Positions 32,828-41,756 of a stretch of DNA of 64,000 bases are shown one piece after another. The notes below the pieces were generated by a model. That model did no database searches. It was not told the DNA's origin and saw nothing but the letters and a program-made list of their open reading frames with translations. A program made the translations under genes and the position numbers. Origin of the DNA: Candidozyma auris (lineage: Eukaryota; Ascomycota; Pichiomycetes; Serinales; Metschnikowiaceae). Numbering within the stretch: the stretch's first letter is position 1; each line of letters starts with the position of its first letter. The stretch is from positions 62,001 through 126,000 of the forward strand of contig NC_072812.1 of NCBI RefSeq assembly GCF_003013715.1, read 5' to 3'.

Positions 32828-33973
32828 CTATAGTGATATGCTTCGAATTGTTCTCTTTCTGCGCCCCTTGTTGGCAACTGGGCTTAAGCTTTCCTCCTCG
32901 ACTGAAGTAGGTGGAGGATCTATTAGGCCACAACTTTCGAGGATGGCATAGCGAATGTCGCTCATGCCTGCTTTTTTAGTAAGAAACTTGTTCAGCTGCG
33001 AGTTGCTGAAGAATAGTCGTGGAATGGTTGCAAGGTCCCGCAACCTTGCCCTAGCGACGATATTCTCGAAATAAGTGATTACTCGAGTGTTACCTTCCTT
33101 GACCATTTCATATCCCTTTAGACGGCCCTCAACATCATTTTTTGAAGACTTTACTTGAAATTTGGGAAACTGGCTTAGGACGATATCGTCAACTTTGGTG
33201 AAGATGATTTCAAACGGAGTTCCTTCGTCAACAAGAACGTCTATAAGCATTGAGTCCTCTTCTTGAAAGCCAATTTTACTGTCAACCAAAAGAAACACTC
33301 GCCGAAGAAGATTTCTGTTTCTTATGTAGTCAAGCACCACTTCTCCCTGCTTTTCTTCGCCATACATACCATAGCCAGGGCTATCTATTAGGCGAAGCTT
33401 GCCACCTATGTTGAAGCTATTTAAGCACTTGGTGAAGCCAGCACGTCTGCTAACAAAAGCCAACTCACCTTGTATCTTGCGAGAATTGTGGAAGAGTGTA
33501 TTGACCATGGTTGACTTCCCAGCATTTGTGTGTCCTAAAAGTAAGATCTCCGGTAACGGACGAAGCACGTCAAGAGAGTAGCCGTAGGTTGACTTGCTTT
33601 TTTCCAAATTGTCATGATATTGGGTTCGTCTATATGGGTCTATTCGAGAGAGCTTCTCCTTGTACTCCTGTTGCAACCGGTTGATCTTTAGGTCTGGGAT
33701 ATCCTCGTATTTTCCACAAGTCCACTCGTGTTTTGGTATGTGTCTTGCAAAAAATTGATCTGCCTTAGCTAGCTGGCCCTTCGTGGGTTTGCCAAACTCC
33801 TTGTATCGAAAGTAGTCATTAAGATCATCAGGCGTATAAACTAAAGCTGACGCATCGCTTGGAGGAAGATTGTTTGGTTTCGGCGGTTTTTTAATCAGCG
33901 GGACCGTAGCTCTCTTGGGTATTGCAGACACTAGGTAATCGATAGAAGCTAAGCTTCGTCTGAAGTGTAGCAT
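32828..33973 (-). CDS. MRX8: Mitochondrial EngB-family GTPase Mrx8
   Basis: Circularised family member of bacterial EngB/YihA GTPases, in yeast tied to mitochondrial translation and ribosome assembly. The 381-residue protein begins with a basic, Ser/Leu-rich presequence-like stretch. The GTPase domain shows G1 GHTNAGKST (about residue 145), a G2 threonine in RRAGFTKCLN, G3 DSPGYG and G4 TKVD. This order and the spacing DSPGYGMYGEEKQGE are typical of EngB rather than Era or EngA. The C-terminal tail is Lys/Arg-rich. It shares a 336-bp divergent promoter with the VanZ-like gene. Confidence 0.88.
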   Translation of the reverse strand: MLHFRRSLASIDYLVSAIPKRATVPLIKKPPKPNNLPPSDASALVYTPDDLNDYFRYKEFGKPTKGQLAKADQFFARHIPKHEWTCGKYEDIPDLKINRLQQEYKEKLSRIDPYRRTQYHDNLEKSKSTYGYSLDVLRPLPEILLLGHTNAGKSTMVNTLFHNSRKIQGELAFVSRRAGFTKCLNSFNIGGKLRLIDSPGYGMYGEEKQGEVVLDYIRNRNLLRRVFLLVDSKIGFQEEDSMLIDVLVDEGTPFEIIFTKVDDIVLSQFPKFQVKSSKNDVEGRLKGYEMVKEGNTRVITYFENIVARARLRDLATIPRLFFSNSQLNKFLTKKAGMSDIRYAILESCGLIDPPPTSVEEESLSPVANKGRRKRTIRSISL

Positions 33974-34309
33974 ACCGAGAGAACTAGTCTGAATCTGCAG
34001 TTATAGGTGAGACTGCGAAAGGTGCCTGCGATATGGAATTACCTATGGAGATGAGCTCAAAAAGAAATGGTTGAACAAACTTCTTCATAAATATATACGA
34101 CTTAGTTTTATTCGACAATTTCTACAGAATTTACTGATCTATAGCTATTTATGTAAGTTCATCGAGAAGCTGTATCGCACCTTCCCTCAACCCATCAGCA
34201 GTGCCCAAAACCACAGCACCGTGCACCTTAAATCTATACCGCCCACGTCCGGGTTTCTTCCTTAGACATACTTCATCCACTCTGTCGTTGCATCTAAAAC
34301 AATAAAGTG
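33974..34309. other. Divergent promoter region MRX8 / VanZ-like gene
   Basis: 336 bp between two ATGs. I see no gene and no clear known motif; the sequence is AT-rich on the right side. Confidence 0.5.
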
Positions 34310-34802
34310 ATGGTAAGGGTTTCTGCATTCATCGGTATGTGACTTATTTCATATGGTTTTCAGGAATTGACTAACGCTAGCCTTTTGTATCACCCTTCTT
34401 GTGGCTGCCTACTTGGGGTTTGCTCTGATACATCTTAAGCACGATAAGTTGGTACACTTTGTCACATTTGTTTTGTTAACTGTTGAGCTGTTCTTGCTAT
34501 CAGAAAAAAGCCGGCACCAGATCATGGCTGTTACTACGATGCTATGTGCGTGTGTGGCGCTGGAGTACATCCAGAGCTTTGTGAACCCTAGTAGGGTGTT
34601 TGACCTGAAGGATATTTTGGCCAACGTGTGTGGAGTGGCGGCGGCCACACTCTGTTGCATTGTCTTAGTTCCACGGAAAAGAAGGATCAGGCGTCAGGTG
34701 GCTATGGAATTAGATGTGCAGCCGTCGGGGACCCCTTTGACTCCAGGATCGGAGGATGAGGTGGAAGGCTTCGTCAACGTGAGAGCGTCAGAAATTGTGT
34801 GA
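34310..34802 (+). CDS. VanZ-like small membrane protein (spliced)
   Basis: Small integral membrane protein of unknown function. Exon 1 is 34310-34334 and exon 2 is 34381-34802. The joined frame reads MVRVSAFIAFCITLLVAAYLG and gives 148 residues. It has four hydrophobic helices. The VanZ-family marks are DKLVHFVTF in helix 2, an EYIQ motif (Glu before Gln) after helix 3, and RVFDLKDILANVCG leading into helix 4. A charged cytosol-like tail of about 45 residues follows, with RKRRIRRQ just after the membrane. S. cerevisiae YJR112W-A is, as I recall, a related intron-containing VanZ-like gene. Without splicing the frame has only a GTG start and would lose part of helix 1. Confidence 0.82.
34335..34380 (+). 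other. Intron in VanZ-like gene (46 nt)
   Basis: Donor GTATGT at 34335-34340, branchpoint GACTAAC at 34369-34375, acceptor TAG ending at 34380. In-frame stops in the intron (TGA and TAG) prevent read-through, and splicing restores an ATG and the first membrane helix. Confidence 0.88.
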
Positions 34803-35865
34803 TACAAGAGCTATTTCTGTGGTAAAGGCGTGGCTGCTTGAACAAGGAAGTGATTTGAAAAGTGACAACAAAGGTGGATTTTCCAACTCATGTACACATC
34901 CTAGAATAATATGGGCTGGTGCCAATTGCGAAATTACCGCATAAGACTTTGCTATCAACAATTTTTCTTTTGTATCGATCGAAGATTTGCATTTGCATAC
35001 CGAGCAACCCTTGGCTCACTTACTGAGACGGATTGATTGCTCAAATCCAGGCACAAGTTGACCCGAATGGTCTATTTTAGACGTGCATCGTTAGCATCTA
35101 CGTACGCAGATACCAGTGGCAATCGCCCAACGGATTCTGGTAGTCCACTTAATTACATAGAGCTTGATATCTGCTATGTTCTCCAGCGTCCAAGCACAAG
35201 CACGAAGAGGACACGCCAAGAGTTCGAATTAGCCTCATTTTGCCTTATAATTGCATTTTTGGCCTTAATGACACCCATACTCTACACATCGGTTGGAAGC
35301 TTGCGAGCTGAATCCGTTCATATACTGGCAAGTTTGCGAGCACGGCTGCAAAATACCCTCTATTTGGCCGGGCGAATAGGAGGAGCCACCCTCAAACTAA
35401 ACGCTTACATGAAATCACTCATAGAATTCCTACTTTTGATCTTGTTACATTCTTGACAGCTATAAATTCATCGCATACTTTTCGTACGTTGATGCCTCGA
35501 GCTAGCTTCCATTTTTGTGTCTTCTACTGTCAGATACGATACGAGGCAAGCCTGTATTTACTTATCTTTGTATACACCCACAGAACTTCGCATGCTGGCG
35601 AAGCTAGCCAAAGGGTTCGCCAAAACCATCCTAGATTCACAATCATGAATTTTTCAAAGCATCAGCTCAAGATTATCGTAACCAATAAACTCGTAAATGG
35701 AATTCATGCTCACTAAATTGCCTTTGCTTGCCGTGAAACACCACCTCTTCCACTGGCGCACGTGACTGGCCGGTTGCTACTAATATTATTGCTGGGCCCT
35801 ACAAATTAGGTAGTGGCAGTGACAGTTAGTAAACCTCATTTCCAAACACTCTGCATCCCATCACA
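34803..35865. other. Intergenic region VanZ-like gene / SPO14
   Basis: About 1.1 kb. Contains one doubtful small ORF (listed separately), a perfect hairpin CTTCGC-ATGCTG-GCGAAG at 35586-35603, GGGTTCGCCAAA at 35613-35624 (also at 4546-4557), and CACGTG at 35759-35764 about 100 bp before SPO14. Confidence 0.55.
35067..35456 (+). CDS. Doubtful hypothetical single-pass membrane protein
   Basis: Open frame of 129 residues from an ATG at 35067. Residues 55-77 form one convincing hydrophobic helix (ASFCLIIAFLALMTPILYTSV), with basic residues just before it. A second short hydrophobic patch (IEFLLLILL) is at the very C-terminus. I recognise no family. The frame extends upstream only through a TTG. 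It may be a real clade-specific gene or chance. Confidence 0.28.
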   Translation: MVYFRRASLASTYADTSGNRPTDSGSPLNYIELDICYVLQRPSTSTKRTRQEFELASFCLIIAFLALMTPILYTSVGSLRAESVHILASLRARLQNTLYLAGRIGGATLKLNAYMKSLIEFLLLILLHS

Positions 35866-38800
35866 ATGCTGCCGCCCTCTGCCAAAGTGCCAGAGCAAGC
35901 AGCTGAAAACGGGGGACCCCTAGAGAAAACTCCCCGGGCCCTTAAAGATCTATCGACAAAGAAGCCCAGACAGAATCTTAGAAGAGGCTCCCAAGAGTCT
36001 TCGCCAACAGTAATTGGTAACGCCTTCAGTTTCTTTAGAGGCCGTCAGGATCCCAACGAGCTGCGATACCAGAGTGACGAGGAACAAGAACGGTATGACG
36101 CTCCTTACGAGGGAGAACAGCGTGACGAGGCAGCGACTGCCGACGAAACCGAGGTCGCAAATGAGAATGGCGTGGTGCCACCCGAGAACCAAGAAGCTGG
36201 GCTGCCTCTTGCGTCTCGGTCGACGATATTTCGCCCAAGTTTCTTCGCTAGAAACACCACAGAGGGTAATGGCAGTGCCAAAACCCAAGAGGGCCTAACC
36301 GAAGACGGTAAGGGCCCAGGAGGCAGGCCCAGAGGCATTTTCACGATATTTAGAAAGAAGAACAAGGATCTCGATAGACGGGCTAGTGCTATAGGTCAGG
36401 AAGAAGGCGCTCATGCGGAAGACGACAGCGAAGCCGAGACTCGGGAACGGGCCAAGCAGCTACTAAGCTCCTTGGGCCTTGGTACCCCCGCCATCAACTT
36501 ATTGGCATCGTGCTTGTGTGAGGATGAATATGGTATTGCTCGTGCTCCTCTTCTCTTGACTCTCTTGGGGTTGAAGGTGCATGACACATCCAGAACTCCG
36601 CTCAAACGAAACCGAAGGTTCCGCATTGACCTCGAGTATGGAGTCGCCCCTCGCCGTGTGAAATGGTCGGTGGAGAGAAACGCCAAAGACTTGCTTTACT
36701 TGCATTCGAGATTCAAAATTCTGGCTTTTAGAGGTGCAATCAAGTCAGATGAACTTCCAAAATACCCTGTACCTCCTCTTTTTAGAAGGAACGAACGTCA
36801 ATTAATGCGTCAAACCAAAAAGACTCAAACTAGAATCGAAGATCCTCAAACGCTTAATTTACGTGATCGTCTGAATCCGCAAACCCCTAATGATGACGAC
36901 AGGTCCATCTTGAGTGGAGGCACGTTCCGAAACAGATTGTCAGCAATACGCTCCCACATGAGCGGCACTTCAATGTCATCCTTGGAAGATGCTACTCCCG
37001 AGCAATTGCAGACACTCATGACCATAAATCAAAGGTACACGGCAGATGTCCAAAAATACCTATGCGATCTTATTGCTCTATTGTCCTTACGCCCGGAATC
37101 CAACAGACTATTTCAGTTCTTTGAGGTTTCGCCTATTTCATCACTCCTCAGCAATGAAACAGGTTACACCGGTAAGCAGGGTGTGGTTCACGTGGGCGGA
37201 ACCACGAAATCTCAGGGCTGGAGAGTTGGTCACTTCAAAGCCAACGACTTGAAGGGAATGATTGATAGACGCTCAGAAAAATGGCTCTTGGTCAGAAACT
37301 CCTACGTCACCTACGTATCCGACATCAACTCCACAACTCCCCTCGAGGTCTTCCTTGTTGACAGCAAATTCAGAATTCACCATAAGGGACCGGGCTTTGA
37401 CACACACGAAAAGGGCTCAGATTCAGAATCAGACTATGAAGATCATTCCATCAGAATTATTGGTGGTGTGGAATCAGCCCCGCAGCACGTTCACAGGAAT
37501 GTCTTCAAGCATTTAAAAATTATACTCGAGAACTCCGAAAGAAAGTTGGTTTTGATACCCAAGTCTGTTAGAGAACAACGTCTATGGCTACATTCACTCG
37601 ATAAAATGGTTAGAGAATCTATCTGGAGCCAAAGCAACAGATTCCATTCGTTCGCCCCAATAAGAAAAAATTGTTATGCACAATGGTTTGTGGATGCTCG
37701 TGACTACTTTTGGGCAGTCTCTTCAGCTATTGAAATGGCAAAGGATACAATTTTTATTCACGACTGGTGGCTTTCGCCAGAGCTTTATTTAAGAAGACCA
37801 GCTAATGGAAATCAGCAGTTTAGAATTGATAGACTTCTTCAAAGAAAGGCTCTGCAGGGCGTCAAAATCTTCGTCATTATTTACAGAAACGTTGGTACAA
37901 CAATTCCGATTGACTCGTTGTACACTAAACATTCTATCCTTTCCCTCAATCAAGAGAATATTCATGTGATCCGGTCTCCCAATCAACTTCTCCAAAACAC
38001 ATACTTTTGGGCTCACCACGAGAAGATATGTATTATAGATCAAACAGTTGCATTCATGGGTGGTATTGATCTTTGTTACGGTAGATATGATACCCCTGAT
38101 CATGTCCTCGCTGATGATAATGGTGTGGAGTTCTCTACTCTAGACCCAGAAACTTTGACGAAGGAAGAGTTCGAAAAATTCAACGTCTTTCCGGGAAAAG
38201 ACTACTCAAACACCCGTGTCAAGGATTTCTCAAACCTCGACAAGCCGTACGAGAGTATGTATGACCGTAAGGTCGTTCCACGTATGCCTTGGCATGATAT
38301 TCATATGTGCACTCTGGGTCAGCCGGCAAGAGATTTGTCTCGTCACTACGTCCAGCGTTGGAACTACCTCGTTAGACAGAAGCGTCCATCTAGACTAACG
38401 CCACTCTTGACGCCGCCCTCTGACTTGTCAGATGAGGAAGTGCGCGAGATGGGATTGGATGGTAGTTGTGAAGTTCAAATGCTTCGTTCAGCTGGCAGTT
38501 GGTCATTAGGATTAAAACAGCATGAGCAAAGTATTCAGGATGCTTACTTGAAATTGATTGAGACTTCAGAGCATTTTGTCTACATCGAGAACCAATTTTT
38601 CGTCACTTCTTGCTTGATAGACGGTACAGTGATTGAGAACAGAATCGGTGATGCCTTAGTCGAGAGGATTATTCGTGCTTTTAATGAAGGAAAGCAATGG
38701 AAGGCGATTATTTTGATTCCACTTGTTCCAGGATTTGAATCTTCTGTCGATAAGCCAGATGGCTCTTCCGTCAGAGTCGTCATGCAATGCCAGTACATGT

Positions 38801-40938
38801 CAATATCACGAGGCTCGTCTTCTCTTTTTGCAAAGCTTAGGAAGTACGGAATTGACCCAGACGATTACATTCAATTTTTCTCGCTCAGAAAATGGGGTAT
38901 CATCGGGCCCGACAGAAACCTTGTCACGGAGCAATTGTACATCCACGCCAAGATCATGATTGTCGATGACCGCCATGCCATTATCGGAAGTGCCAACATC
39001 AATGAAAGGTCCATGCGTGGTAGTAGGGATTCAGAAGTTGCTGCAATAATTCGTGATCGTGAAACTATCACATCGACTATGAACGGAGAGAAATACGTCG
39101 TTGGTAAATTTCCCCATACACTTCGCTTGAGATTGATGAGAGAGCATCTTGGTATCGGTGTGGACATTCTCGATGTTGTGGAAAGAAAATTTGATAAGTA
39201 TGAAAAATTTGCCAAGACGAAGGAGGGTCTCGAGGCATGCACCAACGACTTCAAAAATCTTGCGAATAGAGAAATATCGGCTGTGATTGAACTTGCAAGT
39301 CGAGAAATCTTAAATCAGCCCGAAGGAACCTCAAGATGGAAAGCACACTGTCAGCGTTTTGGATTAGCCAAGAAAGCTACACCTATACCTGACGATATTA
39401 AATTTGAAGAAGGCCCTAAGCCAGTCTTACTTCCACTTTCTTTCAATAACAGAACTGGTCCTCATGAAGCCAATATCGGTATCAGGGACAAGAAGAAACA
39501 TTCCTATGATGCGAGAGTTCAACATAGTGAGGATCACAAGAAAGATGTTTATGGCGTGGGTCTCGACAAATACAGAACAAAGCTGGGCCAGAAAGCGCGT
39601 TTGGATAGTGCTCGATTTATTCGTGATCTCGCGAAAGAGGTTTTTGATAAGCAGCCTGATGCTCTGTTCCTTCCCGACATCGAAAATGTGTTGGATTTCC
39701 TTGAACTGGACGACTCTGATTACGCTGAGAATATGACAGAGGAGGATGAGAAACTAATCACTGCGAGAAACAAGGAAAGATGGATCTTGTTGAAGAGAAT
39801 TGCATACCTCCAGCGTATTGCTGCAAAGGAATCCCAACAACTGGCACTTGAACAGCCCAAGCGTTTGGCAGCTGGGCTTCCCGCCAGCGTATACGACTTT
39901 GAGAGTAACAGCAAGCAAGCCAGCAATTCCGAGACTCCATTAAAAGAGAGTACAAGCGACGAAGAGGGTATCACTGCTGCGGTGGAGGTTCCCCAAAAGA
40001 AGTCAGATAACTCAATGGAAGACGCAGATGGCTCTGCAGAGAAAGAAGATCAAAGCAAAGATTATGTTCCTGTCGTCAGTTTAGATGAACAGCAATTGAG
40101 AGAACAAGTGCGTCAAATCAATATGCCAGGTGTCGACAATCTCAATGCCTTCATCGATCCGTATGGCTTTGAAGATCCTTTAGATCCAGATTTCTACGAG
40201 GATATCTGGTTTGAAAATGCAAGAAGAAATACTGAAATCTTTAGGCTCATTTTCCATTGTCAACCTGATGACGAGGTAATATCCTGGAAGGAATACAAAC
40301 ATTTCATGAAGCTTGAAAGGGCGTTTAAAGTCGCTCAGGAAACTGAAGCGCGAAATAGAAGAGAGAAGTTCCGTTTTGAAGAAGAGTCAACTGACACAGG
40401 AACAGCAGATTCAGAGAAAAGACCTCCGCAAGCTCGAAGAAGCAGTCAAGCTACGATATTCATGAATGAGCTTCAAAACGAGCGTGATGGAGGCATCTTT
40501 GGTGACATACCATCCTCTAATAACAGCAGCTCCATTGACCTTGGAAGAACTCAAAATGGCAAACAAAAGTTTTCTGTAAATGACAAAATTGACGAATGTG
40601 ACGAGGATACCGACGAAAAACTCGCGGGCAATCTCCCGGACGGAGAAGAGGGCTCAAGTGAGAGTTACGAAATGGAACAGAATGAAATTAAGGAAAGCGA
40701 AAAAATTATGAGACAGAAAGAGGCAAGCAGAAGGAAGAGAAGAGCGGGTACTTTCAGTGCTAGAAGAAAAGCACACGCTGGAGATAAGATCTACGATCGA
40801 GAGTCTGCTGAGAGGCTTCTTAATGAGATTCACGGCCATCTCGTGCTCTTCCCTGCCGACTGGCTCGCAAGGGAACTTGAGGGTGATAATTGGTTTTTCA
40901 ATACCGACAGAATACCCCCGATCGAAATCTACGACTAA
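35866..40938 (+). CDS. SPO14: Phospholipase D Spo14/Pld1
   Basis: PIP2-stimulated phospholipase D that hydrolyses phosphatidylcholine to phosphatidic acid and choline; needed for prospore membrane formation and some secretion in yeast. The 1690-residue protein begins with about 200 disordered residues. A PX domain follows (about 220-430) and then a PH domain (about 470-590, GWRVGHFKANDLKG). The catalytic core has two HKD motifs: HHEKICIID with His718, and HAKIMIVDD with His1027, the latter followed by IGSANINERSMRGSRDSE. The C-terminal third includes a conserved fungal extension with PYGFEDPLDPDFYEDIW and ends in an acidic, charged region. Length matches S. cerevisiae Spo14 (1683). CACGTG lies about 100 bp upstream. 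Confidence 0.96.
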   Translation: MLPPSAKVPEQAAENGGPLEKTPRALKDLSTKKPRQNLRRGSQESSPTVIGNAFSFFRGRQDPNELRYQSDEEQERYDAPYEGEQRDEAATADETEVANENGVVPPENQEAGLPLASRSTIFRPSFFARNTTEGNGSAKTQEGLTEDGKGPGGRPRGIFTIFRKKNKDLDRRASAIGQEEGAHAEDDSEAETRERAKQLLSSLGLGTPAINLLASCLCEDEYGIARAPLLLTLLGLKVHDTSRTPLKRNRRFRIDLEYGVAPRRVKWSVERNAKDLLYLHSRFKILAFRGAIKSDELPKYPVPPLFRRNERQLMRQTKKTQTRIEDPQTLNLRDRLNPQTPNDDDRSILSGGTFRNRLSAIRSHMSGTSMSSLEDATPEQLQTLMTINQRYTADVQKYLCDLIALLSLRPESNRLFQFFEVSPISSLLSNETGYTGKQGVVHVGGTTKSQGWRVGHFKANDLKGMIDRRSEKWLLVRNSYVTYVSDINSTTPLEVFLVDSKFRIHHKGPGFDTHEKGSDSESDYEDHSIRIIGGVESAPQHVHRNVFKHLKIILENSERKLVLIPKSVREQRLWLHSLDKMVRESIWSQSNRFHSFAPIRKNCYAQWFVDARDYFWAVSSAIEMAKDTIFIHDWWLSPELYLRRPANGNQQFRIDRLLQRKALQGVKIFVIIYRNVGTTIPIDSLYTKHSILSLNQENIHVIRSPNQLLQNTYFWAHHEKICIIDQTVAFMGGIDLCYGRYDTPDHVLADDNGVEFSTLDPETLTKEEFEKFNVFPGKDYSNTRVKDFSNLDKPYESMYDRKVVPRMPWHDIHMCTLGQPARDLSRHYVQRWNYLVRQKRPSRLTPLLTPPSDLSDEEVREMGLDGSCEVQMLRSAGSWSLGLKQHEQSIQDAYLKLIETSEHFVYIENQFFVTSCLIDGTVIENRIGDALVERIIRAFNEGKQWKAIILIPLVPGFESSVDKPDGSSVRVVMQCQYMSISRGSSSLFAKLRKYGIDPDDYIQFFSLRKWGIIGPDRNLVTEQLYIHAKIMIVDDRHAIIGSANINERSMRGSRDSEVAAIIRDRETITSTMNGEKYVVGKFPHTLRLRLMREHLGIGVDILDVVERKFDKYEKFAKTKEGLEACTNDFKNLANREISAVIELASREILNQPEGTSRWKAHCQRFGLAKKATPIPDDIKFEEGPKPVLLPLSFNNRTGPHEANIGIRDKKKHSYDARVQHSEDHKKDVYGVGLDKYRTKLGQKARLDSARFIRDLAKEVFDKQPDALFLPDIENVLDFLELDDSDYAENMTEEDEKLITARNKERWILLKRIAYLQRIAAKESQQLALEQPKRLAAGLPASVYDFESNSKQASNSETPLKESTSDEEGITAAVEVPQKKSDNSMEDADGSAEKEDQSKDYVPVVSLDEQQLREQVRQINMPGVDNLNAFIDPYGFEDPLDPDFYEDIWFENARRNTEIFRLIFHCQPDDEVISWKEYKHFMKLERAFKVAQETEARNRREKFRFEEESTDTGTADSEKRPPQARRSSQATIFMNELQNERDGGIFGDIPSSNNSSSIDLGRTQNGKQKFSVNDKIDECDEDTDEKLAGNLPDGEEGSSESYEMEQNEIKESEKIMRQKEASRRKRRAGTFSARRKAHAGDKIYDRESAERLLNEIHGHLVLFPADWLARELEGDNWFFNTDRIPPIEIYD

Positions 40939-41069
40939 AACTTTCTGATGGGATCATAAATCTGTATATATTAACGGTGGACTACTTTGGTAAGGTCTGC
41001 ATAAAACCACGCGTAGCCATGTACTTTATTCTGAAGTCCCACGCATAGCTTTTGTACTATCAACTCCGT

Positions 41070-41717
41070 ATGTTCTTACAAGTCCTTTCTGTGCTAGGTT
41101 CGATAGTAGGGTTTCTCTTCTTGGTGCTTTCTATAGCATCAGGGCTCTACTACATCTCGGAGTTGGTTGAAGAGCACACAGAACCTACAAAGAGGCTCCT
41201 CAGAAGGTTGATCTACGGTGTCACGATCACATTGGCGCTTTTGATGATCTTTGACGGCTTTCCCAAAAAGCTAACATTCTTCTCCATATTCACATACTGG
41301 GTGTATTTGCAGAATCTCGAAAAGTTCCCCTATGTTCAATTGACTTCTCCAATTTTCCTCGCATCGTGCGTGCTAGTGGTCGCCAATCATTTTCTCTGGT
41401 ATGATCACTTTCACAACCCTTATATTCCATCAATTGAAGAGCGTTTGCTGCCATCTTACACCCCACCACGCATCCCGTCATTTGTTGAGGTGTGCTCCTT
41501 CTTTGGCTTGTGCGTGTGGTTTGTTCCGTTCGCCTTGTTTGTTTCCTTGAGCGCAAATGACAACTTACTACCTCATCACATGGAAGTGCCAGAGGGAAAA
41601 CGGAAGAAGAAGGTTGGTTTGGCCAAACTTGTGGTAACTACTGCCAGAGAGTACGTGTATGCTATCAGCAGAAAGCTTGGCTACGAGTTGGACCCGCACT
41701 ATGGCACCATCATCTAA
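41070..41717 (+). CDS. SVP26: ER-Golgi membrane cargo receptor Svp26/Erv26
   Basis: Integral membrane adaptor that packs Golgi mannosyltransferases and alkaline phosphatase into COPII vesicles. The 215-residue protein has four hydrophobic helices. The first two are joined by LSIASGLYYISELVEEHTEPTKRLLRR, the strongest family signature. Later comes FLWYDHF, and then FVEVCSFFGLCVWFVPFALFVSLSANDN. The C-terminus is basic and cytosolic. I start at ATG 41070; the frame opens further only through a TTG at 41052. The gene converges on the CysA-like gene with 39 bp between stops. Confidence 0.94.
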   Translation: MFLQVLSVLGSIVGFLFLVLSIASGLYYISELVEEHTEPTKRLLRRLIYGVTITLALLMIFDGFPKKLTFFSIFTYWVYLQNLEKFPYVQLTSPIFLASCVLVVANHFLWYDHFHNPYIPSIEERLLPSYTPPRIPSFVEVCSFFGLCVWFVPFALFVSLSANDNLLPHHMEVPEGKRKKKVGLAKLVVTTAREYVYAISRKLGYELDPHYGTII

Positions 41718-41756
41718 ATACGTCTCCAATGCATCACTTCATAACGTTCATTACAT

